Source: UBA4417 sp031550085 (GTDB lineage: Bacteria; Bacteroidota; Bacteroidia; Bacteroidales; UBA4417). Taken from it: DNA of 64,000 nucleotides. This document shows, piece by piece, positions 15,205-23,880 of this stretch (the stretch's first letter is position 1; each line of letters starts with the position of its first letter). Both the position numbers and the translations under genes were made by a program. Location: NCBI GenBank assembly GCA_031550085.1, contig JAVBOY010000012.1, positions 83,919-147,918 on the forward strand, written 5' to 3'. The notes under the pieces were generated by a model. The model searched no databases and was not told where the DNA came from. It saw only the letters and a program-made list of their open reading frames with translations.

Positions 15205-15644
15205 TCGTTGTTGAATTGTTTATTTGTTGAATTGTTTATTGGGAGAAAATAGGGGAATGAGTGTTGAATTGTTGAGTTGTTGAACTGTTTATTTGGTGAA
15301 ATGTGAACCGTGAAGTGGGTGTTGAAGTGTTGAGGTGTTGGACTGTTTATTGGTGTAGGGTATAAACTTGTTACCTATAACCTGTTAACTGAACGACACC
15401 CCCGCCCTTACGGGCACCCCCGCAAGCGGGGGATAGTTTTCTGCCTTCTGCTTTTTCCTTTCTGCTTTCTGCAATTAAAACTTGTTTACGCGTTACCCGT
15501 TACAAAACCTATTTTCAATTCTCAATTTTCCATTTTCAATTAATAAGCAGATTTCTTCCTTTCGCTTCGCTCCAGTCGAAATGACCTGTAATTCATCGTT
15601 AAACACTCATTTTTAATTCTTCATTTTTAATTTTTAATTAAAAC
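15205..15644. repeat. Intergenic repeat mosaic upstream of the acyltransferase
   Basis: A 440-bp gap without a gene. Nearest the acyltransferase (15205-15350) is the octamer array (GTTGAATT-GTTTATTT units on the plus strand). Two GC-rich hairpins follow: GCCC-TTAC-GGGC at 15404-15415 and CCCCCGC-AA-GCGGGGG at 15417-15432. A CTTCTGCTTTTTCCTTTCTGC tract (15440-15460) and TTTTCAATTCTCAATTTTCC (15510-15530) come next. At about 15552-15580 there is a stretch similar to the TTTCGACTGGAG-type interspersed repeats of Bacteroidota. Module order matches the other mosaics. Confidence 0.7.
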
Positions 15645-17393
15645 TTACTCAATCCCCAAATCCAGTTGATCGCGCAACACGCTTACGTTGGGATTCTCGG
15701 AGTTGAGTTGTTCGTAACGTTCCCGGTCGGTATAAGGCCTGCGGGTTTCATCCTGCGGCTTTTCAACCAATACCGTTTCGATGATTATCTGGTCATTTTG
15801 CAGTTTGTTGCGCAAAAGTTCCAGCAGATCGGGCAAATAGTTTTTGACTTCCCGTTCCAAAACCGCACCTTCCAGCTTTAGAACGATGGTTGTTTCCTTT
15901 TCCAAAACGGGTTTGTATTGGGTCAATGCCGTGTAAATCAAAGTGGATTCCGATTGTTTGCTTTGGGCAAAATCGTTCCAATGCGATTCCAATTGTTCGA
16001 AAGTAAAGGGCTGTATGCGGGGCTGGCTTTTGGCGGCTTCTTCGGATGCGTTAGCCGTTTTTTTTTCAAGGTCTTTTAAGGAAACACCCGAAGCCGAAGG
16101 CATCATCGGATGGTTGATGATGGATTGCGGCGATGGATTCGATTGTGGTACGACGGCCGGTTGCGCGGATGCCATAGCTTGCTGCGGCCTTTCCGTTGGT
16201 TGAACTGGTTGCGTGTCAGCTTGTGGTGGAACGGCGGTTGTTGTTTGTTGCTTGGACGGTTGTGCCGGAACTATCGGTTGATTGGATGCAACCGGTTGAT
16301 TTTCATTCAACTGAGTTAGTCGCATCAAGGTGATTTCCAGCGACAACCGTTTGTTGTTCGCCGCACGGTAACCGGCATCGCATTTGTTTACCAGTTCGAG
16401 CCCTTTGACCAGAAACAAAAGCGAGCATTTTTGCGCTTGCGCTACGTATTTTTGGCGGATGCTGTCGGCAATTTCGATCAAAATCACGGTGGACGGATCT
16501 TTGGCCATCATCAGATTGCGCAAATGGTCGCCCAAGCCGGTGATAAAATGCTGTCCGTCGAAACCCTTGGTGATAACATCGTTTAGCAGCAACATCGCTT
16601 GCTGGATATCGGCTGAAAGCAAATGATCGATCAGCCGGAAATAATAATCGTAATCCAGCACGTTTAAATTCTCGATTACCAGCGGATAGGTAATGTTGCG
16701 GTTCCCCAGGTTCGCCATTTGGTCGAAAATGGAAAGCGAATCGCGCATGGCTCCGTCGGCTTTTTGGGCGATAATGTCCAAGGCAGCGCGTTCGGCTGTA
16801 ATCTGTTCGCTTTGAGCTACCCAAGCCAGGTGTTCGGCAATATCCTGAACGGTAATCCGCTTGAAATCAAATATCTGGCAACGTGATAATATCGTCGGAA
16901 TAATTTTGTGTTTTTCGGTGGTAGCCAAAATAAATTTGGCATAAGCCGGAGGTTCTTCCAGGGTTTTCAAAAAAGCGTTGAACGCCTGCAACGACAGCAT
17001 ATGAACCTCGTCGATGATATACACCTTGTAAGCGCCCATTTGCGGCGGAATGCGCACCTGGTCGACCAAACTGCGGATGTCGTCGACCCCGTTGTTGGAG
17101 GCGGCGTCCAGTTCGTGCACGTTAAACGAGGATGATTCGTTGAAGGCGCGGCAGGAAGTACATTCGTTGCAAGGTTCGATATTTTCGGTCGGGTGCTCGC
17201 AGTTGATGGTTTTGGCAAAAATACGGGCACAAGTGGTTTTTCCCACGCCCCGAGGGCCGCAAAACAAAAAAGCCTGGGCCAATTGGTTGTTGCGGATGGC
17301 GTTTTTAAGCGTATTGGTGATATGTTGCTGGCCTACAACGGTATTGAATGTCGAGGGGCGGTATTTCCGTGCCGAAACAATAAAATTTTCCAT
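15645..17393 (-). CDS. dnaX: DNA polymerase III subunits gamma and tau
   Basis: Clamp-loader ATPase of the replisome. From ATG 17393 (MENFIVSARKYRPSTF) the protein is 582 aa. Walker A is CGPRGVGKTT (about 45-54). The zinc cysteines are at C65, C75, C78 and C81. Walker B is VYIIDEVHML, sensor 1 is LATTEKH and the SRC arginine finger is in ILSRCQIF. A low-complexity Q/P/T-rich linker (about residues 375-440) precedes the C-terminal tau-like domain. The longer upstream frame was rejected because homology starts at MENF. No obvious slippery A-run was noticed. Confidence 0.97.
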   Translation of the reverse strand: MENFIVSARKYRPSTFNTVVGQQHITNTLKNAIRNNQLAQAFLFCGPRGVGKTTCARIFAKTINCEHPTENIEPCNECTSCRAFNESSSFNVHELDAASNNGVDDIRSLVDQVRIPPQMGAYKVYIIDEVHMLSLQAFNAFLKTLEEPPAYAKFILATTEKHKIIPTILSRCQIFDFKRITVQDIAEHLAWVAQSEQITAERAALDIIAQKADGAMRDSLSIFDQMANLGNRNITYPLVIENLNVLDYDYYFRLIDHLLSADIQQAMLLLNDVITKGFDGQHFITGLGDHLRNLMMAKDPSTVILIEIADSIRQKYVAQAQKCSLLFLVKGLELVNKCDAGYRAANNKRLSLEITLMRLTQLNENQPVASNQPIVPAQPSKQQTTTAVPPQADTQPVQPTERPQQAMASAQPAVVPQSNPSPQSIINHPMMPSASGVSLKDLEKKTANASEEAAKSQPRIQPFTFEQLESHWNDFAQSKQSESTLIYTALTQYKPVLEKETTIVLKLEGAVLEREVKNYLPDLLELLRNKLQNDQIIIETVLVEKPQDETRRPYTDRERYEQLNSENPNVSVLRDQLDLGIE

Positions 17394-17420
17394 TTCCAAA
17401 TTCGTTCTTCTGCTATCATG

Positions 17421-17428
17421 CAAAAGTA
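17421..17428 (-). promoter_or_regulatory. -7 box TACTTTTG for dnaX
   Basis: Minus-strand match to TAnnTTTG 27 bp before the dnaX ATG. Confidence 0.55.
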
Positions 17429-17498
17429 GCATTAAGTCATGAATAATCGACAATTAAATAATTAACAATCGACGCTTCGGACAAGCCGGTAAATGAGT

Positions 17499-19052
17499 TT
17501 ACTTGGCTTTCAGGTAAGCCACCGGAATCATCACTTCTTCCATCGAAATGCCTCCGTGCTGGAAGGTATTGCGGTAGTACGTCACGTAATAATTGTAATT
17601 GTTCGGGTAAGCAAAAAAATCGTTGCTCCGGCAAAAAACAAAACTGGAACTGACGTTGGTTTTGGGTAAAAACGCATCGTGCGGATTTTTTACTTCAAAA
17701 ACTTCGCGTTTGTCGTAATTGAGACTTTTTCCGATTTTGTAACGCAGGTTGGTGTTGGTGTTCTTGTCGCCCACGATTTTTACCGGCGAATTTACGCGGA
17801 TGGAGCCGTGGTCGGTGGTGAAAATAAGGGGAATTTTCTTTTCGGCCAGATACTTGATCATTTCCAGCAGGGGCGAATGCTCGAACCACGAAACAGTAAG
17901 CGAACGGTAAGCCGCTTCGTCGTCGGCCAGTTCACGGATCACTTCCATTTCGGTGCGGGCATGCGAAAGCATGTCTACAAAATTGTAAACAATCACATTG
18001 AACTTGTTTTTAAGCAAATTGGGCAAACTTTCGAGCAGCTTCCGGCCGGCAGTGTAATTCAACACCTTGTTATAGGAATACGAAATATCTTTTCCGTGCC
18101 GTTTCAGGTTTTCGCCCAGCAATTCGCCTTCAAACTGGTTTTTCGAACCTTCATCGTCTTCGTTAAGCCAGTATTTGGGATATTTTTTCTCGATTTCCGA
18201 AGGCATCAATCCGCTGAACAAGGCGTTGCGGGCATATTGTGTAACAGTCGGCAAAATGGAATAGTAGATTTCATCGCGTTCGACGCGGTAATATTCTTCC
18301 AGGATGGGTTGCAGCGCTTTCCATTGGTCGTAACGCAAGTTGTCGACCAGGATCATGAAAAGGCAGTTGTTTTCGGCCAGTGCCGGAAAAACCTTTTCGC
18401 GGATCAGCGTTTGCGACTGAACGGGCTTTACGGCAGATTTTCCGTTTGCCCAATCCAAATAATTTTGTTCAAAAAATTTGGAAAATACCTGGTTAGCTTC
18501 GTTTTTTTGCATTTCCAGAATATCCAGCACACCGCTGTCCTGCGATTTCGAAAGCTCCAATTCCCAATACACCAGTTTCTGATAAATTTCGGCCCATGCA
18601 TCGGGGCTCAATTTGTTGGAAAATTCCATGCTCAGGCTGCGGAATTCCTGTTGGTAGGCATGTGTGGTTTTTTCGCTGATCAGCCGCTTGTTTTCCAGAT
18701 TCTTTTTCAGGCTCAGCAAAATTTGTTTCGGATTTACCGGTTTAATCAGGTAATCGGCAATGCTGCTGCCGATGGCATTTTCCATAATCAGTTCCTCTTC
18801 GCTTTTGGTAATCATGACCACAGGAAGATTGGGATAGATGGTTTTGATGCGTTCGAGCGTTTCGATGCCCGAAAGCCCCGGCATGTTTTCATCCAAAAAA
18901 ACAATATCAAACGGGCGGGTTTTTAAAATATCCAAGGCCTCATCGCCGTTGGTCGAAGTGAATACTTCATAGCCTTTCTCACGAAGGAATAGAATGTGCG
19001 GTTTTAATAAGTCAATTTCGTCGTCAGCCCAAAGAATTACGGCATTTTCCAT
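17499..19052 (-). CDS. porX: PorX: response regulator with PglZ-type phosphatase domain, T9SS regulator
   Basis: 517 aa from ATG 19052 (MENAVILWADDE). The receiver domain occupies about 1-120, with acidic pair D10-D11, phosphoacceptor D54 in VFLDENMPGLSG and lysine in YLIKPVNP. A helical linker follows, then a PglZ/alkaline-phosphatase-superfamily domain. Its metal-site segments are LVDNLRYDQWKAL, YARNALFSGLMP, NFVDMLSHAR and IFTTDHGSIR, ending in QHGGISMEEVMIPV. In Porphyromonas PorX is activated by PorY and controls T9SS gene expression. Two T9SS substrates are in this window (5803 and 63231). It was named from domain order and near-complete motif agreement. Confidence 0.95.
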   Translation of the reverse strand: MENAVILWADDEIDLLKPHILFLREKGYEVFTSTNGDEALDILKTRPFDIVFLDENMPGLSGIETLERIKTIYPNLPVVMITKSEEELIMENAIGSSIADYLIKPVNPKQILLSLKKNLENKRLISEKTTHAYQQEFRSLSMEFSNKLSPDAWAEIYQKLVYWELELSKSQDSGVLDILEMQKNEANQVFSKFFEQNYLDWANGKSAVKPVQSQTLIREKVFPALAENNCLFMILVDNLRYDQWKALQPILEEYYRVERDEIYYSILPTVTQYARNALFSGLMPSEIEKKYPKYWLNEDDEGSKNQFEGELLGENLKRHGKDISYSYNKVLNYTAGRKLLESLPNLLKNKFNVIVYNFVDMLSHARTEMEVIRELADDEAAYRSLTVSWFEHSPLLEMIKYLAEKKIPLIFTTDHGSIRVNSPVKIVGDKNTNTNLRYKIGKSLNYDKREVFEVKNPHDAFLPKTNVSSSFVFCRSNDFFAYPNNYNYYVTYYRNTFQHGGISMEEVMIPVAYLKAK

Positions 19053-19241
19053 ATATTTTTTTATTAAGTTACTTGTTTTGAAAACGGTGAAGTGATTATC
19101 TTTGTTCAATAAAATAACCACAGGCATCTTATAGAATGCAAAAAGAAACGATTTTATTGTATTCGCAAACTATTAATTGGAAGTCGTGTGTAGTATATTT
19201 CCAATAATTATTTGACAATCAAAATTCTATATAAACCCAAA

Positions 19242-20477
19242 ATGAGCTTTTACACTCCCAATAAACGCAAAATTATAAACGATCCGTTGCACGGGTTTAT
19301 TACGATTCCCAACGAATTGGTTTACGATATTATCGAAACGCCTTGTTTTCAGCGCTTGCGGCGGATTAAACAAGCCGGCTTGACCGGATTGGTGTATCCC
19401 GGCGCTTTACACACCCGTTTTCAGCATGCTCTGGGAGCCATGCATCTGACACAACAGGCTGTTGAAACCTTGAAACACAAAGGATTTGAGATTTCCGACA
19501 ACGAAACCTTAGGGGTTACTTTGGCCATTTTGTTGCACGATATCGGACACGGGCCTTTTTCGCATGCCTTGGAAAATTGTATTGTGCCGCTGGATCACGA
19601 ACAGATTTCACTTTTGTTTTTTGAAAAATTGAACAAACAATTCAATAACCAGCTAGACACGGCCATAAAAATTTTTACCAACCAATATCCCCAAAAATTC
19701 TTGCACCAACTAGTATCCAGTCAACTGGATATGGACCGCTTGGACTACCTGATGCGCGACAGCTTTTTTGCCGGAGTAAGCGAGGGGGTGGTCAATATCG
19801 ACCGCATTTTGAAAATGTTGACCATCGTCAACGACGAGTTGGCGGTGGAAGAAAAAGGGATTTATTCGATCGAAAACTTTATTGTAGCCCGCCGCCTGAT
19901 GTACTGGCAGGTTTATTTTCATAAAACCGTGCTGGCTGCCGAAAGTATGTTGGCCAGCCTGATCAAGCGGGCCAAGGAATTGATTCAATCGGGTGTTGAT
20001 CTTCCGGCCAGCCCGCCCTTGCTTTATTTTCTGAAAAACAACAATTCGGTGTTCGATATGGACGAATTGCTGGATCATTTCCAACTGCTGGACGATGACG
20101 ATGTGGTGGCGGCCACCAAAAACTGGATGTATGCGTCCGATCCCATTTTAAAACAATTGAGTTCGGCCTTGGTATACCGCCATTTGTTTGCCCTTGAAAT
20201 TCAAAACGAACCGTTTGATGTAGATTACAAGCAACAAATCCGGCAAGCCATCGCCCGGAAAATGAACCTTCCGGAAGCGGAGGTTTCTTATTTGTTTCTG
20301 GAAGGAACCATTACCAACAAAGCCTATACGGCCGGCGACGATAAAATCGGGATTGCAGATAAAAAGGGAAACCTTACCGATATTTCGCAGGTAGCCGATA
20401 TGTTGAATATTTCGGTACTGGCACATCCCATAACCAAATATTATATTGCGTATCCCAAGGAGTTTCGTGCTACATAG
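19242..20477 (+). CDS. HD-domain phosphohydrolase (dNTPase/SAMHD1-like), 411 aa
   Basis: Begins MSFYTPNKRKIINDPLHGFI at ATG 19242; an upstream TTG was rejected. Metal ligands of the HD fold are visible: TRFQHALGAMHL, LLHDIGHGPFSHALE and SSQLDMDRLDYLMRDSFFAG. NDPLHGF plus QLDMDRLDYL is characteristic of dGTPase/SAMHD1-like proteins, which cleave nucleoside triphosphates, but the actual substrate of this Bacteroidota group is not established to my knowledge. It is divergent from porX and convergent with the MscS gene. Confidence 0.9.
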   Translation: MSFYTPNKRKIINDPLHGFITIPNELVYDIIETPCFQRLRRIKQAGLTGLVYPGALHTRFQHALGAMHLTQQAVETLKHKGFEISDNETLGVTLAILLHDIGHGPFSHALENCIVPLDHEQISLLFFEKLNKQFNNQLDTAIKIFTNQYPQKFLHQLVSSQLDMDRLDYLMRDSFFAGVSEGVVNIDRILKMLTIVNDELAVEEKGIYSIENFIVARRLMYWQVYFHKTVLAAESMLASLIKRAKELIQSGVDLPASPPLLYFLKNNNSVFDMDELLDHFQLLDDDDVVAATKNWMYASDPILKQLSSALVYRHLFALEIQNEPFDVDYKQQIRQAIARKMNLPEAEVSYLFLEGTITNKAYTAGDDKIGIADKKGNLTDISQVADMLNISVLAHPITKYYIAYPKEFRAT

Positions 20478-20530
20478 GGAAACGTCAATGATCAGAACAA
20501 GAAAGTTTGAGTTAAAAGGATCACTTTCAG

Positions 20531-21799
20531 TTACGAAACAATCTTCGCCACGGCATTGTGAATGTCGATTCCGCTCGGGCTCTGGAATACCCGCAGGTCG
20601 AATTCGGGAACAATGGCCAAAATATGGTCAAAAATATCGCTTTGTACTTTTTCGTACCGCGCCCACTTGACTTCGGTGGTAAATGCATAAATCTCGATGG
20701 GAATGCCGTTTGCCGTGGGTTGCAACTGGCGAACCAGCAAATCCAGGTCCTGGCGTATCAATTCGTTGTTCCGTAAATAAATTTCCAGGTAAGCACGGAA
20801 AATGCCGATATTCGTTTGGCGTTTGCCGTTTACCAGAATAGATTCGTCGATTTTGTTGGCGCTGTTGTATTCGTCCAGTTCTTGCTCCGTTTGGTCGATA
20901 TAGTCTTTCAAAATGCTGATTCTGCGAAAGTTGTTGAGCATTTTTTTATCACAAAAACGTACGCTGGCCATATCAATGTTGATAAAGCGTTTCATGCGGC
21001 GGGCGCCCGACTCTTGCATGCCGCGATAGTTTTGGAACGAATCGGTGATCAGTGAATAGGTAGGCAGGGTGGTGATGGTATTATCCCAATTCTGAACTTT
21101 TACCGTGGTCAGCGAAATTTCCTGAACCGTTCCGTCGGCATTGTATTTGGGCATATTAATCCAGTCGCCCAGTCGCACCATATCATTGGCCGAGATTTGG
21201 ATTCCACCCACAAACCCCAAAATGCTGTCCCTGAAAATCAACAGTAAAACGGCAGAAAATGTTCCCAGGCCGATCAATACGGAGCCTGCGGATTTGTTGA
21301 GTAAAAACGATAAAATGACAATGATACCCAGCATTACCACAAAGGTCTTCCCAACCTGGATAAAGCCTTTGATCGGGTGATTCCGGGAGGTGGCCTTCTT
21401 TTCGAAAATGGCTTCAATGGAATTTAAAAAGGAAAATCCGATCAAGATAACGACGATAACCAGATAGATGCTGGTAAGCAACAAAAATAGGCTGGTAAGT
21501 TTCGGGAATTCGGAGAGCGTGGCCGGAATGCTGTTGTAAACAAGCAAGCCCGGTATTAATAATGCGATTCGCTGGAATACCTTTTTCGTTATCAGCACAT
21601 CATCCCATTCGGTTCTGGTGCGGGCAACGATGCGCCGGACAATTTTGTTGATTAAAAATTTGGAAACATGATACAAGGCATAGCCTAGCAGTAGGATCAG
21701 GATAAAATCGCTTAAATGGATGATTTTTTCGGCAATATGAGTGGATATTCCGATGTCAATCAGCCATTTATGTATAATCGTTTTAATGTTTTCAGGCAT
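20531..21799 (-). CDS. MscS-family mechanosensitive channel (YbdG/MscM-like), 422 aa
   Basis: Hydrophobic helices lie at about 28-50, 75-95, 100-125 and 145-165. The pore-lining TM3 is SAGSVLIGLGTFSAVLLLIF, followed by RDSILGFVGGIQISANDMVRLGDWI, the conserved start of the MscS beta domain. The C-terminal alpha/beta domain has an insertion (about residues 290-340) typical of the YbdG subgroup, which opens at membrane tension below lysis. ATG 21799 gives the family-length protein. It is monocistronic. Confidence 0.93.
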   Translation of the reverse strand: MPENIKTIIHKWLIDIGISTHIAEKIIHLSDFILILLLGYALYHVSKFLINKIVRRIVARTRTEWDDVLITKKVFQRIALLIPGLLVYNSIPATLSEFPKLTSLFLLLTSIYLVIVVILIGFSFLNSIEAIFEKKATSRNHPIKGFIQVGKTFVVMLGIIVILSFLLNKSAGSVLIGLGTFSAVLLLIFRDSILGFVGGIQISANDMVRLGDWINMPKYNADGTVQEISLTTVKVQNWDNTITTLPTYSLITDSFQNYRGMQESGARRMKRFINIDMASVRFCDKKMLNNFRRISILKDYIDQTEQELDEYNSANKIDESILVNGKRQTNIGIFRAYLEIYLRNNELIRQDLDLLVRQLQPTANGIPIEIYAFTTEVKWARYEKVQSDIFDHILAIVPEFDLRVFQSPSGIDIHNAVAKIVS

Positions 21800-22002
21800 C
21801 TCTATCTAAGGGTAAAATAAGACGAATCTTAGGAAAAACGTACTTCTCAGTAGAAAATCATAATCAAAAACAAAGTTAAAGGTTTTTCTGAAAAAGCAAA
21901 ATAACCGGAACCTTGATTGCAAGGCGCCAGTTATTTTGGGTAACTAAGAAAAAACATCACACTTCCGAAGGTCAGGCTGTTTGTGTTTAAGCCGGGCTTC
22001 GG

Positions 22003-22713
22003 TTATTTTTTAGCCAGAGCAGTTTTGTAACGGCTTTCGACGGTTTTCCAATCTACCAGATTCCAAAATGCATCCACATATTCGGGCCGGCGATTTTGGT
22101 ATTTCAAATAATAGGCGTGTTCCCATACATCCAATGCCAACAAGGGAATTCCATTTTCTTCTACAACATCCATCAGCGGGTTGTCTTGATTGGAAGTGGT
22201 CGTGATTTTCAACTCATGATTCTTCGTAAGGATCAGCCAAGCCCATCCGCTTCCGAATTTTCCTTTGGCGGCATTCGAAAATTGTTCCTTAAACTTATCG
22301 AAACTTCCGAATTGTTTCTCGATCACTTTCATAAGGTCTGCGCTGGGTTGTCCACCGGCGTTGGGTTTCATATTTTCCCAGTACAAAGTGTGGTTGTAAA
22401 ATCCTCCGGCATTGTTCCGCACATCGACGGAACGTTTGCTGATGGTTGCAAAAATTGTTTCCATCGGCATGGTTTCCATATCGGTTCCTTTGATGGCCGC
22501 AACAAATTTGGTGTAATAGCCCCGGTGGTGCTTGTCGTAGTGGAGTTCGACGGTTGCTTTGTCAATATAAGGCTCCAGGGCGTCGTACGAATAAGGCAAA
22601 GCCGGAAATACAAAACTTTGGGCGGCTGCTTGCGCTGGTTTATTTTGCGCTGACAAACGGCCTCCGGTTAAAAAGGCAAACCCGCATAAGGTAAAAAGCA
22701 ATAAATGTTTCAT
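22003..22713 (-). CDS. Exported Fe/Mn superoxide dismutase
   Basis: 236 aa from ATG 22713. The N-terminal MKHLLLFTLCGFAFLTGGRL followed by SAQ is a signal peptide, so the enzyme should act in the periplasm or outside the cell. The mature domain keeps metal ligands in VELHYDKHH, NHTLYW and DVWEHAYYLKYQ. Glycine in NNAGGFYNH and glutamine in SNQDNPLM are the Mn-type positions (as in E. coli SodA) rather than Fe-type. It lies 145 bp downstream of a cytosolic paralogue in the same direction. Confidence 0.93.
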   Translation of the reverse strand: MKHLLLFTLCGFAFLTGGRLSAQNKPAQAAAQSFVFPALPYSYDALEPYIDKATVELHYDKHHRGYYTKFVAAIKGTDMETMPMETIFATISKRSVDVRNNAGGFYNHTLYWENMKPNAGGQPSADLMKVIEKQFGSFDKFKEQFSNAAKGKFGSGWAWLILTKNHELKITTTSNQDNPLMDVVEENGIPLLALDVWEHAYYLKYQNRRPEYVDAFWNLVDWKTVESRYKTALAKK

Positions 22714-22858
22714 GATTTTAGATATAAAAGTTAGAATGAAAGAATTAAAAAATAGTCTAATACCAAAGGTGGCGATTAACAAGAGATATAATCTTTTCGT
22801 GAAAATAAATTCGAATAATTAATAGGGTCTCCGAAAGCTGGCAATAAGCGATCTAAAG

Positions 22859-23473
22859 TTAGTTATTTTGATGCCTTTTGTAAAAATCATTTACTTTTTC
22901 CCAATTCACGAGATTCCAAAAAGCGTTGATGTAGTCGGGACGCCGGTTTTGGTATTTTAAATAGTAAGCATGTTCCCACACGTCCAAACAAAGGATCGGT
23001 TTGCCGTGACAATCATGGATATCCATCAACGGATTGTCTTGATTGGCGCTGGAACAAATGCACAACTCGCCGTTTTCTTTTACGCTCAGCCACACCCAAC
23101 CGCTGCCAAATCGATTTGTTGCCGCTTCTGTAAATTTGGTTTTGAAATTTTCGAACGAGCCGAATTGTTTGGTAATCGCTTCGCCGATTTCATTTTTGGG
23201 TTCACCGCCTCCGTTTGGCGAAAGAATTTCCCAAAACAGTTTGTGATTGTAATATCCGCCGCTATTGTTCCGGACGGCAACCGGCAGTTTGCTGATGTTG
23301 GCAAAAATTTCTTTCAAAGGCTTGCCTGCATATTCAGTTTCGGCGATAGCCGCCACAAATTTATCAAAATAAGCTTTGTGGTGCTTCGTATGGTGGATTT
23401 CCATGGTCATGCGGTCGATATGAGGCTCCAATGCGTCATATGCGTAAGGAAGTTCGGGGAATTTATAGTCCAT
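22859..23473 (-). CDS. sodA: Cytosolic Mn-type (or cambialistic) superoxide dismutase
   Basis: 204 aa without signal peptide. Metal ligands are His27 (EIHHTKHH), His77 (YYNHKLFW), Asp164 and His168 (DVWEHAYY). Discriminating residues Gly in NNSGGYYNH and Gln145 in ANQDNPLM match the Mn-type pattern. Metal use in Bacteroidota can be cambialistic, so Fe is not excluded. It is a tandem paralogue of the exported SOD, with about half of positions visibly shared. It probably removes superoxide in an oxygen-tolerant anaerobe. Confidence 0.93.
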   Translation of the reverse strand: MDYKFPELPYAYDALEPHIDRMTMEIHHTKHHKAYFDKFVAAIAETEYAGKPLKEIFANISKLPVAVRNNSGGYYNHKLFWEILSPNGGGEPKNEIGEAITKQFGSFENFKTKFTEAATNRFGSGWVWLSVKENGELCICSSANQDNPLMDIHDCHGKPILCLDVWEHAYYLKYQNRRPDYINAFWNLVNWEKVNDFYKRHQNN

Positions 23474-23880
23474 TGTTTTCTAAATTTATGGGTTGATAGT
23501 AAAAAAGTAATAACGAATCATAAACACTAAATGATGCAAAAAAGTTCACGATTACCTTATTTTTAAAGCACTAAAAATAAATAATATACGAAAATGGACC
23601 CTCTAAATCAATGATCTAAAGCGGATGAGCTGTGTAAAATGAATGGTTTTGGCACTTAATTTGCTTGTAAATATTGGAAAATTTGAGTAAAAAATACTGC
23701 TTTTCTATGAAAAAGAAGTATTTTTGTTCTCTATTTTTAACAATTAGGACTTGGAATAGGTAATGGTGTAGTTTTTTTTGTTTGAAAGAGTATCCAAGAA
23801 ACAGGCAAAAAAGAAGGAAAGTAAAAATTATTCCCCTATTACTTTTTTTGATTTAAAGATTTAACATAACAAGAAAGTAT
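23474..23880. other. Divergent intergenic region with hairpin and -7 box
   Basis: No gene is seen. An imperfect palindrome at 23690-23725 pairs AAAAATACT with AGTATTTTT, with an inner TTTTC/GAAAA stem. Its right arm overlaps a TATTTTTG -7 box at 23719-23726 on the plus strand. This would give the following operon a leader of about 150 nt and could be a regulator site at the promoter. Confidence 0.45.

Noticed and set aside
17679..18926. 415-aa plus-strand frame rich in phenylalanine
   Set aside because: Antisense shadow of porX; the F/V/H-rich composition is typical of complementary-strand reading.
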